64,000 nucleotides of DNA from Dyadobacter soli. GTDB lineage: Bacteria > Bacteroidota > Bacteroidia > Cytophagales > Spirosomataceae. Every line of letters begins with the position of its first letter. The first letter of the stretch is position 1. Shown here in pieces: positions 58,479-64,000 of the stretch. The notes below the pieces were generated by a model that ran no database searches, was not told the origin of the DNA, and saw nothing but the letters and a program-made list of their open reading frames with translations. The position numbers were made by a program, and so were the translations under genes. The stretch spans positions 62,001 through 126,000 of the forward strand of contig NZ_FNAN01000004.1 of assembly GCF_900101885.1 (NCBI RefSeq), given 5' to 3'.

Positions 58479-60071
58479 CTATGCAATTGCCTTACCATTC
58501 AAAACAGGTCGCGGGTCTTTCGTATTGCCAATGATCGCGAGGCTTCTTTTGAACTCTACTTGCACATTTTCACCTTCAAACTTGCACCGCACGGTTTCGT
58601 AATGTGCGGTTTCGATGAAGCGCCAGGTCATTTCGAAGGTAGTATCGTCGATCCAGGCGCCGTTTGCGGCGATTTTGGTCTTTTTCTCTCCGGGAACGGG
58701 GGTTAGTACCAGTTTGAGCGGCATGGTCGATAAATCGGTAAGACCGATTTTCCAGTTACCCAAACCATTTGCCACAAGGTGTTCGCCTTTATCGTCGGTC
58801 ACGCGGAAGAGACACCAGCCTTTGTCGAATTCGAAGGATACTTTATTAATTTTCAAATCATTATCCGCCAATTTGAACGACTTCCCATTCATTTTTGCCG
58901 CCAATTCGGAAGCAGGTTTTCCAGGCGTGAGCGGTAATGCGAGCGAGCCGATTTTTTTCTGCATTTCGGCTTGAACACCTTTATCGGCAGGCACACCCGT
59001 GGCCTTCACTGTCGGAAGGATGTGGTTCCAGACATGGTTCAAAATGCCTTGCATATCGCCGGTTTCACTGGTAATCGCTATCACCATGTCTTCCTTAGGC
59101 ATTACAATGCAATATTGCCCGAAAGCGCCGTCGCCGCGGTAGGCACCATTGCGGCAGCGCCAGAACTGGTAGCCATAGCCTTGCTGCCAGTCGTCGTCCT
59201 CGGGCTTGCGGTTGCTGCCTTTGGACATAATATGCGAGCGCGTCGCCTCTTCCACCCACGCCGCGGGAAGAATGCGCTTGCCATTGTATTCCCCTTTTTG
59301 CAAATACAACTGCCCGAACTTGGCAATATCTTCCGTCTTCACCCGCAATCCCCAACCGCCGGTATTAATGCCTTTCGGATCCACTTCCCAGTCCACATCC
59401 TCGATCACCAACGGCTGGAATAGGCGTGGTTTGAGGTATTCGAGCAGGGTTTGGCCCGTCAGTTTCTGAATGATCGCCGACAGCATGTAGGTAGCCCCGC
59501 TGTTGTACACGAAAAACGTCCCCGGTTCATGCTCGACAGGCTGCGCCAGAAACGATTTCACCCAATTATCGCTACCCGATTCCCGCAATTTGCCGGTCGT
59601 GTCCTTATCGTGGCCTGTCGACATGCTGAGCAGGTCGCGCACGCGCATGGCCGCGAGGTTGGCACTAATGGTTGCAGGTTTGTCTTCCGGGAAAAACGAA
59701 ACGACTTTATCGTCCACTTTCAGCTTCCCCTCTGCTACTGCAAAGCCGATGGCGCTGGAAGTGAAGCTTTTGCTAAGTGAGTATAAGGTGTGTTTCAAAT
59801 CCGGCGCATAGGGCGCCCACCAGCCTTCGGCGACCACCTTTCCCTGGCGCAGTACCATCAGGCTGTGCAGGTTCAGCCGGTCGGTTTCGACGGCATTGGC
59901 AAAGTCCAGAATGCCTTTGGCCGACATGCCCTGCGCTTCCGGCGAGCTGCGCGGCAACTGTCCGTAGCTAAGCGACGAAGCCCAGGCCGACGCCGGGATT
60001 GCGCTGATTACACCCAATTGAAGGGCTCCAAACCCTAATTTTTGAAGGAATTCCCTGCGGTTGTATGACAT
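58479..60071 (-). CDS. Serine hydrolase, beta-lactamase/class C-like, exported
   Basis: 530 residues from the ATG at 60071 (MSYNRREFLQKLGFGALQLG); the frame is open further upstream but reads tandem-repeat sequence there. The N terminus has a twin-Arg pair followed by a hydrophobic stretch (a Tat-type signal) and cleaves near ASAWASS. The catalytic motif SxxK is YSLSKSFTSS and the Tyr of YxN is in VYNSGATYML; the C-terminal part has a beta domain (FELTWRF-like strands). This is the esterase/beta-lactamase fold of class C penicillin-recognising enzymes; substrates range from peptides to esters. Confidence 0.9.
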   Translation of the reverse strand: MSYNRREFLQKLGFGALQLGVISAIPASAWASSLSYGQLPRSSPEAQGMSAKGILDFANAVETDRLNLHSLMVLRQGKVVAEGWWAPYAPDLKHTLYSLSKSFTSSAIGFAVAEGKLKVDDKVVSFFPEDKPATISANLAAMRVRDLLSMSTGHDKDTTGKLRESGSDNWVKSFLAQPVEHEPGTFFVYNSGATYMLSAIIQKLTGQTLLEYLKPRLFQPLVIEDVDWEVDPKGINTGGWGLRVKTEDIAKFGQLYLQKGEYNGKRILPAAWVEEATRSHIMSKGSNRKPEDDDWQQGYGYQFWRCRNGAYRGDGAFGQYCIVMPKEDMVIAITSETGDMQGILNHVWNHILPTVKATGVPADKGVQAEMQKKIGSLALPLTPGKPASELAAKMNGKSFKLADNDLKINKVSFEFDKGWCLFRVTDDKGEHLVANGLGNWKIGLTDLSTMPLKLVLTPVPGEKKTKIAANGAWIDDTTFEMTWRFIETAHYETVRCKFEGENVQVEFKRSLAIIGNTKDPRPVLNGKAIA

Positions 60072-60104
60072 GATCGTTATAAATGCTGGTGATCGAAAAT
60101 TTCT

Positions 60105-60136
60105 GGCGAACCGGCGGACCGGCGAACCGGCGAACC
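60105..60136. repeat. 8-bp tandem repeat
   Basis: Four head-to-tail units of GGCGAACC (the second reads GGCGGACC) in the intergenic space between the divergent serine hydrolase and helicase genes, continuing as the degenerate GGCTCGCG. Such a tract can change length by slippage. Confidence 0.85.
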
Positions 60137-60175
60137 GGCTCGCGGGCGGACAGTCAGCATTTGCGCAGGTAGTCT

Positions 60176-60183
60176 TATCTTTG
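60176..60183 (+). promoter_or_regulatory. Candidate -7 element of the helicase gene
   Basis: TATCTTTG, a full match to TAnnTTTG, 25 nt before the start codon. The nearest TTTG is at 60160-60163, 12 nt upstream, which is too close for a typical -33 element. Confidence 0.45.
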
Positions 60184-60208
60184 CACCAATCACAAAACAA
60201 ATGACCGC

Positions 60209-61366
60209 ATGCCGGAGACCGCAACTTCCTTCCAATCGCTTGGATTGTCCGAACCATTACTAAAAACCATCGCTGAACAGAATTATACTCAACCGTATCC
60301 GATCCAGCAGGCCGCAATTCCAGCCATTTTGAAAGGAAATGATGTGCTCGGCATCGCCAAAACAGGCTCCGGCAAGACGGCGAGTTTCGTGCTGCCCATC
60401 CTGGAATCATTTCAAAACAGGCCGCCAGCGAAAAACCGCCACATTACGGCCCTGGTGCTCGTGCCTACGCGCGAGCTGGCGGTGCAGATCGGTACGGTGT
60501 TTCAGACTTTTGGCGAACGGCTTCCGCGTAAGGTGAAAACATTGGCGGTATTCGGCGGCGTGTCCATTAACCCGCAGATGATCGCATTGCAAAATGTGGA
60601 AATACTCGTTGCCACGCCGGGCCGCCTGCTTGAACTGCTATCGTACAAAGCACTCAGCTTGTCGGAAACGCGTATGCTGGTGCTGGATGAAGCCGATAAA
60701 ATGCTGAATATGGGTTTTGCGGATGAAATGCGGGACATTTTCTTCCTGCTTCCCAAAAACCGCCAGAGCATTCTCTTCTCGGCAACTTTGGGCGACGAGG
60801 TCGATAAAATCAATAAAAACCAACTGAGAAACCCGATTCGGATCGAGATCGAGGAAGAAGAGCAGAATCTTGACCTGATCAAACAAACCGGCTACTTCGT
60901 CGATCCCGACCGGAAAGGGCCGCTATTGAGATATTTGATTAAATCACAGCAAATGAAACAGGTGTTGGTGTTCGTTTCGGCCACCCGGACGGCGGATAAC
61001 CTTGTTGAAAAGCTGAAAAAGAACGGCATCGACGCTATGGCAATGCATGGACAAAAAAGCCAGGGTGCGCGCACCGAGGCTTTGAATAAGTTTAAATCCG
61101 GAAAATTGAATGTATTGGTGGCAACGGATCTGGCATCACGGGGTATCGACATCCAGTTTTTGCCCTATGTGATCAATTTCGAGTTGCCGCGCTCGCCGAA
61201 GGATTATGTGCACCGCATTGGCCGCACAGGCCGTGCCGAGAATCCGGGCGAGGCTATTTCACTCATTTGCCCCGAAGACGTCCATCACTTCAAGATTATC
61301 CAGAAAAAAATGGGTAAACGCGTTGAAATGATGGAGTCTTACGATATCGAGCTACACGGTTTTTAA
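60209..61366 (+). CDS. rhlE: DEAD-box RNA helicase (RhlE-like)
   Basis: 385 residues, the helicase core without a long C-terminal tail. Motifs in order: Q motif TQPYPIQQAAIP, motif I GIAKTGSGKTASF, Ia VPTRELAVQIG, II VLDEADKMLNMGF, III LFSATLG, the later DLASRGIDI, and VI YVHRIGRTGRAENPG. RhlE proteins unwind RNA in ribosome assembly and cold response. The position beside a serine hydrolase and a sialidase-like lipoprotein gives no functional hint. Confidence 0.95.
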   Translation: MPETATSFQSLGLSEPLLKTIAEQNYTQPYPIQQAAIPAILKGNDVLGIAKTGSGKTASFVLPILESFQNRPPAKNRHITALVLVPTRELAVQIGTVFQTFGERLPRKVKTLAVFGGVSINPQMIALQNVEILVATPGRLLELLSYKALSLSETRMLVLDEADKMLNMGFADEMRDIFFLLPKNRQSILFSATLGDEVDKINKNQLRNPIRIEIEEEEQNLDLIKQTGYFVDPDRKGPLLRYLIKSQQMKQVLVFVSATRTADNLVEKLKKNGIDAMAMHGQKSQGARTEALNKFKSGKLNVLVATDLASRGIDIQFLPYVINFELPRSPKDYVHRIGRTGRAENPGEAISLICPEDVHHFKIIQKKMGKRVEMMESYDIELHGF

Positions 61367-61368
61367 AG

Positions 61369-62481
61369 CTATTTCTTCTTCGCCGCCAGCTCCACGATGT
61401 CCTTCTTGCTGCCGGTCCAGAATGCGATTTTACGGCGGTTATAAGTGTAGGTAACCGCCACCGAATCACCCCAGCTGATCACGGCCGGGTAGGAATATTC
61501 GTCTTCCTTTTTACCGGTCGCAATGTCGGTTTTGTCGGTCCAGTTCTGGCCGTCGTCGTACGAAAGGATCAGGGAAAGCGGTGAGCGGGAGCCCCAGTTG
61601 TGGTCGTCGGGATTGTAAGCGAGTACCAATGTGCCGTCGGAGAGTTTGGCAAGGTCGATACCGCTGTTTGGATTAGGCAATGCCGTTTTTTTAATGGTCG
61701 ACCAGGTTTTACCGTTATCCTTCGAATCGCTGCGGCCGATCACGCCACCGGTCGTGCGCACAAGCATATGCACATTACCCGGCTCCGATTCCCACAATGT
61801 AGGCTGGATAGCGCCTTTTCCTTTGATCTCCGTCGTATCGATCTTGAAATACGGGCTTGCCGTCCAGGTTTTGCCCTTGTCCGTGCTGCGGTCTACAAAA
61901 ACCTCCCAGCGGTTCACTTCATTGGAAGCACCTGCGAGCCAGTCGCCATTGGAAAGTTCGATCAGTTTATCCTTTACCGGCCCGCGGCCACCCTTGTCGC
62001 CTTTTACCAGTTCATAGGCTTCCGACCAGGTCGCACCGTTATCGGAAGAGGTTTTCACCCACGTTTCCCAATGTGCGATCTCCTTCCCTACTTTGAAATA
62101 CAAAATCACCTTACCGTCGCCTGTCTTCTGCAAAACCGGGTTCCAATGCGCATCTTCCCGGATTTTGGCCACTTCAACCGGTTCGCTCCAATGGCCGGGA
62201 CGACCTTTCGAAAGCCAGATACCCACGTCAGGGTTCTTCTCTTCCGTGCCCCCAAACCATGCAATCAGAAACTGACCGTCGTCGAGCCGCACCAATGTGG
62301 ACGCGTGGCATTGCGGGAACGGACGCTGATCGCCGAAAACAAACTCCTTGTCATTGGTGAGTGAATCCAGTTTTTTGTCCTCCGCTGTTTCAGTCTGTTT
62401 CGAACCGCAGGATGTCATCACAATGGAGCCCAGCAGCAAAGTAGCCGCCAGCCACCTGGATTGCTTTTTGTATTGTAGCAT
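61369..62481 (-). CDS. Sialidase-like BNR-repeat lipoprotein
   Basis: 370 residues with a lipoprotein signal (WLAATLLLGSIVMTSCGS). Four Asp boxes (SxDxGxxW) mark the sialidase propeller: SSDNGATWSE, STDKGKTWTA, SKDNGKTWST and SYDDGQNWTD. The strand texture (WNPVLQKTGDGKVILYFKVG, LIELSNGDWLAGASNEVNRW) is like the exo-sialidase superfamily used by Bacteroidota. The Arg triad and Tyr/Glu pair of GH33 cannot be confirmed here, so the enzyme may act on another glycan. Probably surface-exposed. Confidence 0.85.
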   Translation of the reverse strand: MLQYKKQSRWLAATLLLGSIVMTSCGSKQTETAEDKKLDSLTNDKEFVFGDQRPFPQCHASTLVRLDDGQFLIAWFGGTEEKNPDVGIWLSKGRPGHWSEPVEVAKIREDAHWNPVLQKTGDGKVILYFKVGKEIAHWETWVKTSSDNGATWSEAYELVKGDKGGRGPVKDKLIELSNGDWLAGASNEVNRWEVFVDRSTDKGKTWTASPYFKIDTTEIKGKGAIQPTLWESEPGNVHMLVRTTGGVIGRSDSKDNGKTWSTIKKTALPNPNSGIDLAKLSDGTLVLAYNPDDHNWGSRSPLSLILSYDDGQNWTDKTDIATGKKEDEYSYPAVISWGDSVAVTYTYNRRKIAFWTGSKKDIVELAAKKK

Positions 62482-62539
62482 GGATTAAAAGATAGGTTGA
62501 ACGTTTTGCAGAATACCCGCACAAACTGGAAAAGGGCTA

Positions 62540-63547
62540 TTATTTGAGCAACTTCTTCAATTCGTTCATCACCGCGGCGGGTGCGTGCTCTTCGTAAAGA
62601 ATGCTGTAAACCGCGTTGGTAATGGGTAAATTAACGTGATAAGTCTTATTGAGCTCCTGGATACTCCTGGTAGCGTAATATCCTTCGGCAATCATCTTCA
62701 TTTCGAGCTGTGCAGCTTTCACGCTATACCCCCGCCCGATCATATTCCCGAACAACCGGTTGCGGCTGAACTGCGAATACGCCGTCACGAGCAGATCGCC
62801 CAGGTACGCGGATGAGCTCAGGTTCCGCTCACGCGGATCGAGCGCCGTTACCAGGCTTCCGATTTCCTGCATGGCATTAGACACCAGCACGGCCTGGAAA
62901 TTATCGCCATACCCGAGCCCGTGCGTGATCCCGCACGCAAGCGCGACGATATTTTTCATTACGGCTGCATATTCAACGCCGTACAGGTCGTCGAGCGCGT
63001 TGGCCGTTACGTATCGGCAGGTCATCAATTCCGCGAAATCCTCCGCTGCCGGGCATTCGGTCGACGCGATGGTGAGGTAGGATTGTTTTTCCAAAGCCAC
63101 TTCCTCCGCGTGGCACGGGCCGGCGATCACGCAGGTATCTTTCATTTCGATGCCAAAAGCTTCCGCCGCCCAATCAGTAACGAGGGCATTCTGGCCCGGT
63201 ACCATACCTTTAATGGCGGATACGATGCGTTTACCCTGCAAATGCTTCGCCGATAAATGCTGTAATGACTCCTGGATGAATGCGGCGGGAACCGCGAGGA
63301 TAATGTAGTCCGCTCCTTTTACGGCGTCGGTGGTCTTTTCAAAAACCTTCACCTTCTTCGGCGAAAGTACCACGTCGCTGAGGTAGCTCGGGTTGTGGTT
63401 GAACTTGCGGATATGGTCGATATCCTTCTGGTTCCTAAGCCACCAGCGGATTTGAACGTGATTTTGTTCGCAAAGAATCTTGATCAGGGCAGTCGCCCAG
63501 CTTCCTCCGCCTATCACGGCAATTTTAGTATGATTTAAAAAACTCAT
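62540..63547 (-). CDS. gpsA: NAD(P)H-dependent glycerol-3-phosphate dehydrogenase
   Basis: 335 residues. The dinucleotide loop is IAVIGGGSWATALIKIL. The catalytic region has ISAIKGMVPG and the Lys in EYAAVMKNIVALACGI, then GYGDNFQAVLVSNAMQEIG. The enzyme makes sn-glycerol 3-phosphate from dihydroxyacetone phosphate for phospholipid synthesis. Size and motifs fit GpsA. It is separated from the upstream adaptor gene by a terminator, so it probably has its own promoter. Confidence 0.96.
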   Translation of the reverse strand: MSFLNHTKIAVIGGGSWATALIKILCEQNHVQIRWWLRNQKDIDHIRKFNHNPSYLSDVVLSPKKVKVFEKTTDAVKGADYIILAVPAAFIQESLQHLSAKHLQGKRIVSAIKGMVPGQNALVTDWAAEAFGIEMKDTCVIAGPCHAEEVALEKQSYLTIASTECPAAEDFAELMTCRYVTANALDDLYGVEYAAVMKNIVALACGITHGLGYGDNFQAVLVSNAMQEIGSLVTALDPRERNLSSSAYLGDLLVTAYSQFSRNRLFGNMIGRGYSVKAAQLEMKMIAEGYYATRSIQELNKTYHVNLPITNAVYSILYEEHAPAAVMNELKKLLK

Positions 63548-63602
63548 CCGGCGGGAATGTCAGAATTTGGCTGAAATATGGGCCAAAATAGCTGAAAATA
63601 AA

Positions 63603-63631
63603 AAATCCTTGCAGCAAAGCCGCAAGGATTT
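63603..63631 (-). terminator. Terminator after the periplasmic adaptor gene
   Basis: Perfect 10-bp arms AAATCCTTGC (63603-63612) and GCAAGGATTT (63622-63631), 9-nt loop, with an A run on the plus-strand left side (T run on the minus strand). It ends the minus-strand adaptor gene 49 nt after its stop. Confidence 0.85.
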
Positions 63632-63679
63632 TCCTTTTTAACCTAAACTAAATCGAACTTATTACTTTTTTACAACGCA

Positions 63680-64000
63680 TCAGTTCGGGTTTTCATTTGA
63701 TTTTTTTCCATCTTTTTTCGGTTCCTCCTTCTTTTTCTCAACCAGGTCACCGTTATTGAGGTTTTTGGATACAGCAATATACGGTCCGGAGATAATTTTG
63801 TCGCCGGGTTTCAGGCCCGAGAGGATCTCGATGTTCTCAAAATCGCTGATACCCGTCTTCACTTCCTTCATTTCCGCCTTGCCGGCTACGTCGATAAATA
63901 CCACCTCCTTAATCACTTCCTGCTTCTTCGGTTTCTTCTCGTCGTCTTCCGCTGGCTGTGCATTGTTATTCGAACCGTCGCCCGAACCCGGGATCACCTG
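63680..64000 (-). CDS. RND-type periplasmic adaptor, C-terminal part (5' partial)
   Basis: The frame runs off the right edge; 106 residues are visible. The segment EVVFIDVAGKAEMKEVKTGI, LSGLKPGDKIISGPYIAVS is the membrane-proximal beta domain typical of MacA/AcrA-like periplasmic adaptor proteins. It is preceded by a Gly/Asn/acidic insert (SGDGSNNNAQPAEDDEKKPKK) and ends with a charged tail rich in Lys and Asn. The GTG at 63997 is internal, not a start. Efflux or macrolide-type export partner genes would be to the right of the window. Confidence 0.85.
   Translation of the reverse strand, partial: QVIPGSGDGSNNNAQPAEDDEKKPKKQEVIKEVVFIDVAGKAEMKEVKTGISDFENIEILSGLKPGDKIISGPYIAVSKNLNNGDLVEKKKEEPKKDGKKSNENPN

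Noticed and set aside
60072..60410. Upstream extension of the serine hydrolase frame
   Set aside because: It runs through the 8-bp tandem repeat and overlaps the helicase start region; the ATG at 60071 gives a normal Tat-type signal.
1..64000. CRISPR arrays, tRNA or rRNA genes, insertion sequences
   Set aside because: I saw no regularly spaced repeats, no tRNA-like conserved arms, no rRNA signature and no transposase motifs; short tandem repeats found are too few to be arrays.

Overview
The window looks like a chromosomal segment of a Bacteroidota member of the Cytophagales, most like Dyadobacter or a close relative in Spirosomaceae. This is inferred from content: FecR/ECF-sigma/STN signalling genes, KduI/KduD pectin catabolism, DUF2807, DUF2911 and DUF4974 proteins, Bacteroidota-type promoters (-7 TAnnTTTG, sometimes with TTG or TTTG about 20 nt upstream), no consistent Shine-Dalgarno sequences and several TTG starts. 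I saw no rRNA, tRNA, CRISPR array, insertion sequence or phage gene. Both edges cut genes: an envelope protein on the left and an RND-type periplasmic adaptor on the right.

Layout. 1-2.3 kb: truncated membrane/barrel protein and a Ppx/GppA phosphatase. 2.3-7.3 kb (minus): a carbamoyltransferase locus with a NodU/TobZ/SxtI-type enzyme, two SGNH hydrolases, a 49-residue DUF5989/SxtK-like protein and an SxtJ-like protein. 7.4-11.6 kb (minus): thioesterase, metE under a cobalamin riboswitch, and nagB. 11.7-17.1 kb (plus): fumC, a helical protein, a 2-hydroxyacid dehydrogenase, galK and a lipoprotein galM. 17.2-18.5 kb: a low-GC DUF4160/DUF2442 pair and a TrpF-like protein with altered catalytic positions. 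18.6-21.2 kb: PspC/LiaI/LiaF-like envelope-stress genes, then a VanX-type dipeptidase. 21.2-25.6 kb: a DUF2807 lipoprotein facing an ECF sigma / FecR / STN-protein cascade across a very large palindrome. 25.6-32.5 kb: RelE-like and RES/Xre toxin-antitoxin pairs around nadE, an ABC permease, a methionine aminotransferase and a peroxiredoxin-like protein with moved cysteines.

32.6-43.4 kb is a pectin/uronate region: a GH31 glycosidase broken by an in-frame TGA, a NUDIX hydrolase, a LacI regulator, then kduD-kduI-kdgF-GH105-uxaB-exuT. Together these would import uronates or oligogalacturonides, release unsaturated uronate, linearise it (KdgF), isomerise and reduce it (KduI, KduD), and feed saturated galacturonate through UxaB. 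The downstream enzymes (UxaA, UxaC, KdgK, KdgA) are not in the window.

43.4-64 kb is mixed housekeeping and accessory content: DUF1016 nuclease, ATP-grasp ligase, M17 and M28 peptidases, a UbiA-like protein with a methyltransferase, a RarD-type transporter, a HAD phosphatase, fabF, a short-chain dehydrogenase whose promoter holds two near-identical palindromes of TetR type, a PQQ-type dehydrogenase lipoprotein, a YoeB toxin module with a visible promoter and operator, a serine hydrolase, a DEAD-box helicase, a sialidase-like lipoprotein and gpsA.

Most interesting: the SxtI/J/K-like carbamoylation locus with its unlisted small gene, the sigma/FecR/STN cascade ending in a repeat protein instead of a TonB-dependent transporter, the 19-bp-arm palindrome, the GH31 nonsense codon, and the catalytic-residue losses in the TrpF-like and peroxiredoxin-like proteins. 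All family calls come from reading the sequence; no database search was run.
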